Shown here one piece after another: positions 1 through 9,100 of a stretch of 64,000 nucleotides of DNA. The first letter of the stretch is position 1; each line of letters opens with the position of its first letter. The stretch is from G963675935 sp963675935 (lineage in GTDB: Bacteria; Planctomycetota; Planctomycetia; Pirellulales; Thermoguttaceae), in the NCBI GenBank assembly GCA_963675935.2, contig OY780964.2:1302001-1366000 (forward strand). Reading direction: 5' to 3'. The notes under the pieces were generated by a model. The model ran no database searches. It was given only the letters and a program-made list of their open reading frames with translations, and was not told the origin of the DNA. The translations under genes were made by a program, and so were the position numbers.

Positions 1-372
1 CAGAGCTACGGCCTGCAAGACATTCCAACAGCGATCGGCAGTTGCAGTTCTCCCACGATCGAGGAGATCAGGGCCGCCGAGGCATCCCAGGAACTGGAGT
101 TTCCGCGCGGAGCGGACACCGAGGTTCCCGAGGCGATCCGTCGCGCTTGCTACGAGATCGCCCACACGCTCCTCGATGGGAAAGACCCGGAGATGGAGCT
201 TGAGAACCTTGGCATTGTCAGCCAAGGCTATGCGTCGGTCCGAACGACCTACAGCCGCACCCACGTTCCGGTTGAGCACATCGTCAATGGCGTGCCATCC
301 GCGTTGGCATGGCGGCTATTAGTGCCGTTTCTGCGCGACGACGACGCAATTCGCGTGAGCCGGGTGTCGTAA
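1..372 (+). CDS. Phage head-tail connector-like protein, C-terminal part
   Basis: The frame is open from the first base of the window to TAA at 370-372, so this is the last 123 residues of a protein whose start lies outside. The sequence (FPRGADTEVPEAIRRACYEIAHTLL in two overlapping pieces) resembles the putative DnaT-like/connector proteins of tailed phages, where a proline-rich strand is followed by a helix with regularly spaced Ala and Glu. It lies directly before the scaffold and capsid genes, which fits a virion morphogenesis role. Naming beyond a phage structural protein is inference, since the N-terminal half is missing. Confidence 0.5.
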   Translation, partial: QSYGLQDIPTAIGSCSSPTIEEIRAAEASQELEFPRGADTEVPEAIRRACYEIAHTLLDGKDPEMELENLGIVSQGYASVRTTYSRTHVPVEHIVNGVPSALAWRLLVPFLRDDDAIRVSRVS

Positions 373-524
373 CACCCGGCGTTCTTTCAACCGGCTGGCT
401 TTTCACCCGCGCCAGAACCACCGGGTCACAACTACGGGACACAGGAATTGTTTCTATGTTCGAGAGCAATTGGTACAAGCCTTGCGAGTCGGTCGCCTGT
501 TATGAGGGGGAAGCGGAGGGCGAC

Positions 525-1328
525 ATGCCCGTGCTTCCAGTTCCATCCGCGCCTCCGGCAAACCCGGACAAGCTCGATGACATCAAGTCGCCCGAGGGAT
601 TCACGCCCGAGCAGCAACGGAAATTCAACGATGCCATCGCCACGGAACGTCGCAAGCAGGAAGCGAAGTATCGCAAGGAGTTGGAGAAGACCGAGGCGAC
701 CTACAAGGAGCTTCTGGCCAACAGCAAGAGCCTGACGGAGCAGGAGCGCAAAACGCTGCAAGAGAACCTGGACACGATCCAGGGCCAGCTTCGCAGCAAG
801 GAGCAGCAGGCGGCGCAGGAGAAAAAGGAGTTGGAAGCGGCCTATCAGGGCAAGCTCACGGCGGCGGAGCGCCGCGCCGAGATCGCCGAGGGACGATGGC
901 GGAGCTCCACGATCGAACGGGCCTTGCAGGATGCCGCCGTCGAACACGAGGCGTACAACACTCGCCAAATCGTGACGCTTCTGACCGGCATGACCAAACT
1001 GGTCGAGTCGGTGGACGAGAAGACCGGCAAGCCCAACGGACAGTTCAAGGTCATGGTGGAGTTCCCGGATAAGGATGCGACCACGGGCCAAGAGGTGATG
1101 ACATCCAAAACGCCGACGGAGGCGGTGAAGCGGATGACGGACATGCCAGAATTCCAGAATCTGTTCCGCAAGAACGTTGTGTCCGGCGTTGGCGGCAATT
1201 CGGCTATCGGCGGCCTCACGCCGGGTTCCAACGGACGAATCGACGTGCGCAGTCTCACTGTGGATCAATACCAGAAGGTGCGGGCGGAAAACCCTGAACT
1301 GCTCGGCCTGCGTCGGAAACGTCGTTGA
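525..1328 (+). CDS. Phage capsid scaffolding protein
   Basis: A 267-residue hydrophilic protein immediately before the major capsid gene. Residues roughly 40-140 are almost all Glu, Lys, Gln, Arg and Ala with a heptad pattern, meaning a long coiled coil; the C-terminal third is mixed alpha/beta and ends in a very basic tail (LLGLRRKRR). This layout and position are those of scaffolding proteins that guide procapsid assembly and leave or are cleaved before DNA packaging; the basic tail is the usual coat-binding element. I start at ATG 525 because GGAGGG sits 5-9 bases before it; an in-frame ATG at 456 would add 23 residues without a clear ribosome site. Confidence 0.75.
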   Translation: MPVLPVPSAPPANPDKLDDIKSPEGFTPEQQRKFNDAIATERRKQEAKYRKELEKTEATYKELLANSKSLTEQERKTLQENLDTIQGQLRSKEQQAAQEKKELEAAYQGKLTAAERRAEIAEGRWRSSTIERALQDAAVEHEAYNTRQIVTLLTGMTKLVESVDEKTGKPNGQFKVMVEFPDKDATTGQEVMTSKTPTEAVKRMTDMPEFQNLFRKNVVSGVGGNSAIGGLTPGSNGRIDVRSLTVDQYQKVRAENPELLGLRRKRR

Positions 1329-1387
1329 AGACACGCCAGGGGTGATGTGGTCACTGATACGAATCCGTTCCTTTTGGAGATTGAAAG

Positions 1388-2809
1388 ATGAATCTGTGGT
1401 ATCTTACCGTTGCGTCGATTGTGTGCTATGGCGTAACCGACGCGAACAACGACGCCTTCATTCCCGAACAGTGGGCCGACGAGGGCCTGACCATTCTCGA
1501 AGAGAACATGGTCATGGCGAACCTCGTATCCCGCGACTTCGACGACGAGGTGCGCAATTACGGCGATGTGGTGAACACTCGCCGCCCCGGAACCTTCACC
1601 ATCACCCGCAAGGCCGATGGCGATACGCTGGTTCCCGAAACGGCGGCTGCCACCAATGTGCCGGTGGCCCTGGACCAGTGGTTCTACAAGAGCTTCGTCA
1701 TCAAGGACGGCGAGGCCAGCCTGTCGTTCCAGGACTTGGTGGACGTGTACCTGTTGCCTGCGATGCAGGTAATCGCCCGGTCGGTCGATCGCGCCATCAT
1801 GGGGCGCGTTCACGCCTTCCTGACCGGCATCCAAAACCGAGCCGGCAAGCTGTGCGGTCTGAACGCGGCCACCAGCGCCGACGACGTGCTCGAAGCGCGA
1901 CAGCGGCTGAACGAGAACCTGGCCCCGATGACGGGCCGAAATCTGGTGCTTTCGCCCGCCAGCGAAACCGCTCTCTTGAAGAACAGCATGTTCATCAAGG
2001 CAAATGAACGCGGCGACGGCGGCACCGCCCTGCAAAACGCGACGCTCGGACGCATTCTGGGCTTCGACACCTATCTGGACCAGAACGTCAACTCGGTTCT
2101 GACGGGAGCCGACACCGAGGTTCTCGCTTTGACCGAACCGCATATGGCGGGCTACGCTGGCACGTTGGAGATCGTGGTCACCGGCAATGCGGGCGAGTTC
2201 GTCAACATCGCCGGCAACGACCAGCCGACCTATATGACCGACGCCACCACAGGTGCTGTGGTTCTCAATGAGTCGCTGAAATATCCCGTGGACGACAACG
2301 CCGTCGTCACGCGATACAAGGCTTGCGACGTTGACGCCTCGGCTCAGACCGGAGCGACCTACCCAATTGGATATAGCAAGGGCATCGTGGTTGATGGCCA
2401 CGCGGCCAACAAAGGGCCGCAGATTGGCCAGTTGATTGCCTTCGGCACCGGCGGCAACCGTCGTACCTACACGGTGATTGAAGCCACTGCTGTGACTACA
2501 ACGTCCACCAGGGTCACCTTGGACCGGCCGCTGGAGATTGCCGTAGCCGATGGTGCCAAGGCGTTCCCCGGTCCCTACGGTTCGTTCAACTGGGCGTTCC
2601 ATCGGGATGCGATTGCCCTGGTGAGCCGGCCGTTGGCCATGCCCAACAACCAAATGGGCGTGCTGACCAAAGTTGGCGTTCACAACGATCTCTCGATGCG
2701 GGTTGCGATGCAATACGACATCGACGCAGGCGGAACCAAGGTCAACCTTGACCTGCTCTGCGGTGTCGCGGTGCTCGACAGCCGCCTCTGTGTGCCGTTG
2801 CTCGGCTAG
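1388..2809 (+). CDS. Phage major capsid protein, P22 coat-like
   Basis: A 473-residue protein that would form the head shell. Near the N-terminus it has the P22 gp5-type pattern IPEQWADEGL, LEENMVMANLVSRDFDDEV and then GDVVNTRRPGTF, followed by the long spine-helix region. The middle (about residues 250-400) is rich in beta-strand sequence and resembles the inserted I-domain of P22-type coats; the protein is slightly longer than P22 coat (430 residues). GGAGA lies 7-11 bases upstream of ATG 1388. It follows the scaffold gene by 59 bases, as expected. The first ten residues are hydrophobic and unusual, so a slightly later start is possible. Confidence 0.85.
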   Translation: MNLWYLTVASIVCYGVTDANNDAFIPEQWADEGLTILEENMVMANLVSRDFDDEVRNYGDVVNTRRPGTFTITRKADGDTLVPETAAATNVPVALDQWFYKSFVIKDGEASLSFQDLVDVYLLPAMQVIARSVDRAIMGRVHAFLTGIQNRAGKLCGLNAATSADDVLEARQRLNENLAPMTGRNLVLSPASETALLKNSMFIKANERGDGGTALQNATLGRILGFDTYLDQNVNSVLTGADTEVLALTEPHMAGYAGTLEIVVTGNAGEFVNIAGNDQPTYMTDATTGAVVLNESLKYPVDDNAVVTRYKACDVDASAQTGATYPIGYSKGIVVDGHAANKGPQIGQLIAFGTGGNRRTYTVIEATAVTTTSTRVTLDRPLEIAVADGAKAFPGPYGSFNWAFHRDAIALVSRPLAMPNNQMGVLTKVGVHNDLSMRVAMQYDIDAGGTKVNLDLLCGVAVLDSRLCVPLLG

Positions 2810-2833
2810 GTGCCTGGCAACCCTCCAGCCGCT

Positions 2834-2857
2834 CGCCCCGCCATTCTCCTCGGGGCG
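2834..2857 (+). terminator. GC-rich hairpin after the capsid gene
   Basis: CGCCCCG (2834-2840) and CGGGGCG (2851-2857) are perfect inverted repeats around a 10-base loop, 24 bases after the capsid stop codon. There is no T-run, so it is more likely an attenuator or RNA-processing hairpin that lowers expression of downstream genes relative to the abundant coat protein. Confidence 0.45.
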
Positions 2858-2899
2858 GGCGGCACCTCTTCCTCATCGCGTCTTGTGAAAGGGCATGTC

Positions 2900-3151
2900 A
2901 TGCACCATACGTTTGCCGCCGCCGATTTCTCGGACGCGATGATGCTGGTCAAGCAATTCGGTCCTTTCTTTCTGGCCGTCGTGTTCTTCCTGTGGCGCGA
3001 CTGGAAACGAGAAGATCGCCTCTCGAATCGACTCGACCAATTGGAGGACGAACAGCGCAAAGTGATTTTGCCATTGGTTCAAGAGTGCTCCGCCGTCATT
3101 GCTCGAAACACGGCGGTTATGGAGCGGATCGAACGGTCACTGGATCGGTAA
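2900..3151 (+). CDS. Small membrane protein, possible holin
   Basis: An 83-residue protein with one predicted membrane helix (about residues 17-31, FGPFFLAVVFFLW) followed by a charged, helical tail (DWKREDRLSNRLDQLEDEQ). This N-terminal anchor plus basic-acidic coiled tail is the architecture of BhlA/UviB-type holin-like proteins that permeabilise the inner membrane at lysis. GAAAGGG lies 7-13 bases before ATG 2900. No endolysin is adjacent and the position inside the head genes is unusual for lysis, so a structural or membrane-anchoring role is possible. Confidence 0.5.
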   Translation: MHHTFAAADFSDAMMLVKQFGPFFLAVVFFLWRDWKREDRLSNRLDQLEDEQRKVILPLVQECSAVIARNTAVMERIERSLDR

Positions 3152-3161
3152 AAAAACCGTC

Positions 3162-3665
3162 ATGCGAACGCCCGTCAACCGCAACCTCAATCAGCGCATT
3201 CGCCAATCGCTCTATCAGTTGAAGAAGGACTACGGCGCGCCGATCGACATCTATGTCCTTGTGTCGAGCGATACCGACGTGAGGACCGGCACAAAGCGCG
3301 TCGTCAAATCGGTTACGCATGTGCGTCGGGCGGTTGTCGTTCCTTCGCGGATTGACCGCGTGGCTCAGCAGACGATCTCGCTCATCTCAGCGAACAAGCA
3401 GTTCGTCACCGGCGGCCACTACGACATGGGCCAACGGGATTTCATTATCGACCGCCGCGACATACCGGCTCTGCCGGAACTCACGGCCGACGACTGGATC
3501 GTCTACAACCGCCGCAAGTACCAGGTCAAGACGGTGGAATCCTTCGAGGTGGACGCTGGATGGGTCATCACGGCCCGCGAACTTGTCGGCGAAGTCCCGG
3601 AGCAAATCTTCGATCTGCGGGCCGAGTCGCGGCTGGAACTCGAAGATAGCGCCCTTGAGGCATAG
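3162..3665 (+). CDS. Phage head-closure/head-tail joining protein (putative)
   Basis: A 167-residue soluble protein between the capsid and tail-tube genes. The C-terminal half (DDWIVYNRRKYQVKTVESFE, then GWVITARELVGE) has the short beta-strand pattern seen in small head-closure or stopper proteins such as the SPP1 gp16 and HK97 gp10 group, where a strand describing position in a barrel precedes a Tyr-rich one. No catalytic motif is seen. Assignment rests mainly on gene order; it could equally be another neck protein. It starts 10 bases after the preceding stop. Confidence 0.45.
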   Translation: MRTPVNRNLNQRIRQSLYQLKKDYGAPIDIYVLVSSDTDVRTGTKRVVKSVTHVRRAVVVPSRIDRVAQQTISLISANKQFVTGGHYDMGQRDFIIDRRDIPALPELTADDWIVYNRRKYQVKTVESFEVDAGWVITARELVGEVPEQIFDLRAESRLELEDSALEA

Positions 3666-3673
3666 GAGTCGCA

Positions 3674-4192
3674 ATGGCGGCGAACGCCAATTGGGCACGC
3701 TGGATTTTCCATTCGGTGGCGGATTACCTGAAACAGGTCGCCACGGACGCCAATTTGCCCGTGCTTGTCGAACACTTCGACGAACGCAACGCTGCATTCG
3801 AGCGTGCAAGCGATCGGGCGGAAATCCGAATCACTGGGCCGTTCGATCAGGAACTCTCGAAAGGCTATCACCGCATCTACGTCGATGCCAACGTGCTGTT
3901 GACCAGCCGTTACGACGGAGCGGGCAAGAACGCCGCTTCCATCCTCAAATACGCGGGCCTGTATCAGGCGGCGATGTCCCATGCCATTCCGATCTGGAAC
4001 TTCGGCGGCGAACCAGGAGATTACGTCGAAGGCGACCCCGATACGCACGTGTTTCTGGGTTGTTTGACTCCGCGTCCTGGGAAAAACGAGAGTGTGCGGG
4101 TGATGAACTTCGGCCAGATGGACAAGATCGACAAGATCAAACAGACCGAGATCGACGCCCGCTACGTGATTGAACTGACTGAATCCAATTAG
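3674..4192 (+). CDS. Phage neck/tail terminator-like protein (putative)
   Basis: A 172-residue protein directly before the tail-tube gene, with AGGAG upstream of its start (3665-3669 region). Its alternating alpha/beta pattern (NLPVLVEHFDERNAAF, RAEIRITGPF, YHRIYVDANVLLTS) resembles tail terminator or tail completion proteins that cap the tube and mediate joining to the head. Gene order in siphophages and myophages places the terminator here. I do not recognise the family with certainty; there are no signal peptide or membrane segments. Confidence 0.45.
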   Translation: MAANANWARWIFHSVADYLKQVATDANLPVLVEHFDERNAAFERASDRAEIRITGPFDQELSKGYHRIYVDANVLLTSRYDGAGKNAASILKYAGLYQAAMSHAIPIWNFGGEPGDYVEGDPDTHVFLGCLTPRPGKNESVRVMNFGQMDKIDKIKQTEIDARYVIELTESN

Positions 4193-4203
4193 GAGTGCAA
4201 AAT

Positions 4204-4938
4204 ATGGCACGCATTGAACTACGCGACTGCACCATCCGCTTCAAGGATGGGCTGAGCGGCACGGCCGCTATTTCGGCAACTGCCCCAACATCGGGCGCAA
4301 CGTCCATGTCGGTCGATACGATCGTCTTGAATACGCACGACACGGATTTGATCCCTGTCGGCGCACGCTTTACGGTGGCCGGAGAGACCGCGTCTCAGAC
4401 GCATGTTGTTCTCACGCGAACTCCAACCACAAGCAGCCCGACGACCTCGATTACGTTTTCACCCGCCCTGGGCGCGGGAACGTATGCCGAAGATGGCGTC
4501 GTGACGTTTGCCTCGCAGGAGCTTGAGATCAAGATTGGCGACGGCAACGTAACGTACACGGAGCACAAGGAATATCAGTACCTCCTGGACCGTGGCAATC
4601 TCGACACGGTGCGGGAAGGCAATGAAGTGCCGATGGATGTGAAGCTCGATTGCGTATACGAGCACATCACAACCGGCACGTCGGAAAACATCAGCCCGAT
4701 GGACGCCATCAAAGGCATCGGCTCGGCATCCGAGTGGGTTTCCTCATCTGACGACCTCTGCGAGCCGTATGCCGTGGACCTCGAAGTCGAGCATCAGCCG
4801 GATTGCGGCACCGCTCAGAACGAGACCACTCTGTTTCCCGATTTCCGGCCCGACAGCAAGGAAATCAACTTCAAGGACGCCACGATCTCGGTCAGCGGCA
4901 AGTGCAAGGCGACCGAGCCGGTGGTTAGTCGCGTCTAA
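4204..4938 (+). CDS. Phage major tail tube protein
   Basis: A 244-residue protein rich in beta strands, Thr and Ser. Residues about 20-100 contain the segment GATSMSVDTIVL followed by TLIPVGARFTV-like strands that recur in the distal tail genes of this phage; the C-terminal half (ELEIKIGDGNVTYTEHKEYQ, later KEINFKDATISVSGKCK) is typical of tube proteins that stack as hexamers around the tape measure. It is followed by the chaperone and tape-measure genes, the standard tail-morphogenesis order. AGGAG (4191-4195) sits 8 bases before ATG 4204, so the GTG at 4195 is not preferred. Confidence 0.7.
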   Translation: MARIELRDCTIRFKDGLSGTAAISATAPTSGATSMSVDTIVLNTHDTDLIPVGARFTVAGETASQTHVVLTRTPTTSSPTTSITFSPALGAGTYAEDGVVTFASQELEIKIGDGNVTYTEHKEYQYLLDRGNLDTVREGNEVPMDVKLDCVYEHITTGTSENISPMDAIKGIGSASEWVSSSDDLCEPYAVDLEVEHQPDCGTAQNETTLFPDFRPDSKEINFKDATISVSGKCKATEPVVSRV

Positions 4939-4962
4939 CTTCTTTCAACGAGGGAGATTTGC

Positions 4963-5490
4963 ATGAAGATTGGTGGAGTAGACCCCAAAGGTCTCTGTAA
5001 TGAAGTCCTGTTGGTCCTACCGCGCGGCGACCAGACGCTGGTGTTCCGCGCCAAGGGGCTGAAGGACATGGAGGAGTTTCAGGCCCTCTGTCCGTTGCCC
5101 AAGCCGCCCGGCAAGATCACGAAGGACGGATGGGTTCCCAGCCTGAACGATCCGACCTATCAACAAATGATGGCGGATCATGCTGACAAGCGGCTCGGTT
5201 ACATGGTTGTCCAATCGCTGGCCGAGTCGGACATCGAGTGGGACACGGTGGACATCGCCGATCCACGGACCTGGACCAACTGGCAAGACGATCTCAGCGC
5301 GGCGGGCTTGTCGCAGGTCGAAATCAATCGCGTCGTGGCCATCGTCATGGAGGCAAATTGCCTCGACGAGGCCAAACTCAAGAAGGCCCGCGAGGTTTTT
5401 CTTCTTGGTCAGCAGCCAGCTCCGCCCGAATTCTCTGGCCTCCTTACCGAAGCGGAGAATACGCAATCTGGCGAGCCTGTGAACGGCTAG
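4963..5490 (+). CDS. Tail assembly chaperone, short (G-type) product
   Basis: A 175-residue acidic, helical protein between the tail-tube and tape-measure genes, where lambda gpG-type chaperones lie. They coat the tape measure during tail assembly and are absent from virions. AGGGAGA (4951-4957) precedes ATG 4963. The reading frame stops at 5488-5490, but the -1 frame stays open across the stop to 5666 and encodes a T-like domain with no start of its own, so this gene probably makes two products. The start of the sequence resembles a beta strand-rich cap (EVLLVLPRGDQTLVFRAKG), the rest is helical. Confidence 0.65.
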   Translation: MKIGGVDPKGLCNEVLLVLPRGDQTLVFRAKGLKDMEEFQALCPLPKPPGKITKDGWVPSLNDPTYQQMMADHADKRLGYMVVQSLAESDIEWDTVDIADPRTWTNWQDDLSAAGLSQVEINRVVAIVMEANCLDEAKLKKAREVFLLGQQPAPPEFSGLLTEAENTQSGEPVNG

Positions 5491-5666
5491 GCATTCTGCC
5501 GCCGGGCGTCCGCGCGTCATGGGACCAGTGCGGACTGGAAGGCCGGCATCTCATCATCGCCTTCGACCAGATTCGGAGTTACGACGAGCAAGAGCGGGAA
5601 GCTCAGTTGCTTGGGGCACGGATGCCCCCGTCCGTCGAGCCGCCGGACAAGCTCGACCCCAGATAA
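4963..5666 (+). CDS. Tail assembly chaperone, long GT-type product by -1 frameshift (predicted)
   Basis: Predicted fusion made when ribosomes slip back one base near 5394-5400 (GGTTTTT, read as GTT TTT in frame). The added segment in the -1 frame reads RACERLGILPPGVR, then LIIAFDQIRSYDEQEREAQL, a pattern common to T domains of phage tail chaperones (short helix, Gly-Ile-x-Pro turn, then an alpha helix with Tyr/Phe-Asp-x-Ile-Arg). The only in-frame ATG lies 14 codons from its end, which argues against separate translation. The slip site is not a canonical XXXYYYZ heptamer, so the exact position is uncertain; the overlap and frame are directly visible. Confidence 0.5.
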
Positions 5667-5679
5667 TCGGACTGCTGAC

Positions 5680-6186
5680 ATGAAATGCAAAGCCGTATTT
5701 CGACCGCCGCAGATCGACATCGACGCCTACCGTCAGAAGCTCAAGAAGCACATGACGGAGGAGGTTTCGTATCTGCTCTATCGGTGGCTGGAGGCGGTGT
5801 TGAACGAGTTGCCGATCGACGGCGCAAAGATGCCTGTGTGGAGCGGCGCTTCGAGAGCTACTTTTCTGAAACTGGCTCGGCACATCGAGTACGGCATTCC
5901 AATCTCTCCGGTAGTTGCCAGTCGTGAGGCGGAGGGCCAAGCAAAAAGCCTGGGCAGTCTGAATCTCAACGACAAAGGCGACGGGCGTTACACGTTCAGC
6001 TACACAACCACGCTGCCGTGGTTGGTGACGAACGAATACTTCGACGCCCGACAGTGGGGCATTCGGCTGAAACATCCAGGCCCCTATCACTTCCAAGAGA
6101 CCGGGGCCAATGTGTTCGCGGAATTGGCCAAAGATGTGAAGCTGCCGCAGGTCGTCACGAAGATCAAGCCAATCAAGGTGGGATAA
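5680..6186 (+). CDS. Phage tail-associated protein, unknown
   Basis: A 168-residue protein between the chaperone frameshift region and the tape-measure gene. It begins with a helical segment (DIDAYRQKLKKHMTEEVSYL) followed by a beta-rich half containing RYTFSYTTTLPWLVTNEYF. No known domain is recognised. The same position in other phages often carries a minor tail or neck protein; the sequence resembles HK97 gp10-like proteins only in the general helix-then-strand order. No signal peptide or membrane helix. Confidence 0.5.
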   Translation: MKCKAVFRPPQIDIDAYRQKLKKHMTEEVSYLLYRWLEAVLNELPIDGAKMPVWSGASRATFLKLARHIEYGIPISPVVASREAEGQAKSLGSLNLNDKGDGRYTFSYTTTLPWLVTNEYFDARQWGIRLKHPGPYHFQETGANVFAELAKDVKLPQVVTKIKPIKVG

Positions 6187-6190
6187 ACGG

Positions 6191-9100
6191 ATGCCGGACC
6201 AGATAGTCAACACACTCGGTTTCGACGTTGACGACGCCCTGAAGGCGCTCGAATCGTTGGACGGTCTGTTGGATCGAAACAGGCTCGCCTTCGAGGGCTT
6301 GGCCTCCGCGATGACCGGCTGGAATCGGCAGGCGTCTACAACGATCGACAATCTCAGGAGTCTTGTGGCGGCGGCCAGAGCTGCGGTTGAGGGGCTTGGC
6401 AAGGTAAAGGTGCCGACGGCCGCTTCAGCAGCCCAATCAACGGCGGCACCATCGCCATCGCTGTGGCTGCCCTCCAGCGTTCGGGAGGAAGTCCCAGAGC
6501 CAGCACAGACCGCATCACAAGCAGCGGAGAGGGTTGCAAAGACAACCGCCGCTATGCGCGAGGCCGAGCGTGTCTACAAGGACACCCGAACGCCGCAAGA
6601 ACAGTACATCGCGCAGTTGGCAAGACTCGACGATCTTGCCAAGAAGGGGGCCATCAGCCAGGACACGCACACCAGGGCCGTTCGACAAGCCAAGGACGCC
6701 CTTCAGGATGCCACCAAAAGCACCAACAACTGGGTTGTCAGTTGGGAAACGCTGGCCCGCGTTGTCGCCACTCAGTTTCTTGTGCGGATGATGAGCGAGG
6801 TTCGAGACCTCTTAAAAGATGCGGTAACGGAAAGTCTCAAGTTTCAAAGAAGCATCGCGGAGATTCGGACCATCGCCCCGGCGATCGACCAGAACTTCAA
6901 CTCGCTCGCCCAAGAGGTTTCCAGTTTCGCTCGCGGCTTTAACTTTCCCGTTCCACAAGTTTCGGAAGCCCTCTATCAGACCATCTCGAACCAGTTCACT
7001 ACGGCCTCGCAGCGCGCCGACATTATGACTGCCTCCGCCAAGCTGGCGAAGGTCGGTCTGATGGAGTTGAACGACGCCGTGCTTCTCATCACGGGCACGC
7101 TGAACGCCTACGGCATGTCGTCGTCACAGGCTGAGAGCGTGGCGGCAAAGTTCTTCAAGACCATTGAACTCGGCCGTCTGCGCGGGGCGGAGATGACCAA
7201 CGTCATCGGTCAGTTGGCCCCCATCGCCAGCCAAGTCGGCGTCAGCCTGGATGAGGTCAATGCCTCGATGATCTCCATGACCATCGGCGGCATGAAGGTT
7301 CCGCAGGCGGCAACGGCGATTCGGGCCGGCATGAGCGCGCTCTTGAAGCCGTCCGACGACTTGAAGCGGGAACTCCGTGAGATGGGCTACGAATCGGGCG
7401 TGCAACTCGTCCGCGCCAAGGGACTTCAAGAGGCGTTTCTGACGCTGGCCAACAGTGTCGATGGCGACGTGGCGCAGATTGCCAAGCTGTTCCGCAACAT
7501 CCGCGCACTGAATGCCGAGTTGCGCCTGACCGGGACGGGTGCCAATCAAGCCCAAAAGGCGTTGGCGGTCTTGCAGCAAACAAGCGGCGAAGTGCTGGAA
7601 GCGAAGTACAAGGAGTTTACCAGCACCAGCGCCGAGGCGTTCACCAGGGAGGTCAATAAACTCAAGACTGCGTTGGCCACGGACATCGGCGGCGAGTTGG
7701 TAAAACTTCTCAACCAGATGATCCAATTGTCGGGCGGGGCCGACACGGTGGTGGCCGCCTTGAAAGCAATCGTGGCAATTGGAATCCCCGTGTCCGTGGC
7801 TCTGGGTGGCATCGCTGCGGCGATGGGGCTTGTGTCGCTTCACGCGAAGCTCGTTGCGGCTGACGCTACTTTGCTCGGAGCCGCGTTCAACAATCTGGTT
7901 GGTCCCATTGCCGTCTTTGTCGGCATGATGACCTACTTCGACTCAAAACTTGCATCCGCCTTGGCACAAGCCGACGAGAAGTTCACCCAAAAGGTCCGCG
8001 AACACCTGGCAACGCTCAGTCGGGCGTCCGAAGAAACGCTTGCCAAGGAGACGGAACGATACAACAAGTCCATGCGGACTCTGGAGTCGTACTTGGCCGA
8101 CGTGCGAAAGGCCCACTTCAGACAGGTGGATGATGCACGTGACGCCAATAATCAGGTAGTTGAGTCCAGTCGGCAGACGATGACGCAAATGATTGCCACC
8201 CGCGAGCGCGTCGTCACGGCGTACCGCAATGCGGCAACCGAAGCAACGCGAGCGATCAAGCAATCCGTCGAGCAACAAGCCGATTTGACAGCCAAGGTGG
8301 ACGATGCGGAGTTCGCCAAACGCCAGAAGCAAAGGACGGCTTCCGAGCAGTTGGAGTTTGTACGCCGTCGCGGACTGGAACTCGCAGACGATGCATCAAA
8401 CGCACTCGGCAAGGCTGCTTCCGCCGAGGATCGGCAGGCCGCCCTGGCGTTGTTCCAACGTGCCAATGCGTATCTCCAAGAGTCGCAAACCAAGGCACAG
8501 GCCAGTGGCGAACTCTATCTCCAGGAGCGCGCCGAGAGGGATTTGCTGAACATCATCTATCAGCAAATCGACGCCGAGAAGAAGTTCCAGGCCACCAAGG
8601 AGGAACAGGCGAGGGCTGCCTCAAAGATGGCGGCCGAAGAGCAGGGACGTGTGGATCGCATGAAGGTCTTGATGAAGACCATTCTCGACTCCATGCAACT
8701 GTTCACCAAGCAAGGTCCAAAGGAGGTTGTGGACCGCAACAAGCAGACCGAGACGCTACGTAGCGCAATGGGCGAGTTGGAGAGGTTGTGGCTCGGCGCT
8801 CCGAAATTGGAAATGGGCGACCTCCTAGCGTTCGATTCGCTTCGGCAGCGTGTGGACAACGCGATCGAAGGCGGTGTGTCGGATGTGGAGGTCAAGAACC
8901 TGTTTGCCTCGCCAGAAGCCTTGGCCAAGCTGAACCGAGACATTACTGGCGGGCTTGGCGCGATCCAGGTGAAGCTCGACATGCTTGGCCCATCTCTGGT
9001 CAAGCCCGGTGCATTGGTAGGCAAGACCGAGGAAGAATCACTTCACTTGCTTTCCGAGGGCTACCGGGAACTCGTCCAGAAAGCTCAGGACGCTCGACGC

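Noticed and set aside
1265..2713. 482-codon open frame on the minus strand
   Set aside because: Fully opposite the major capsid gene; composition matches the complement of a GC-rich coding region and no domain is recognised.
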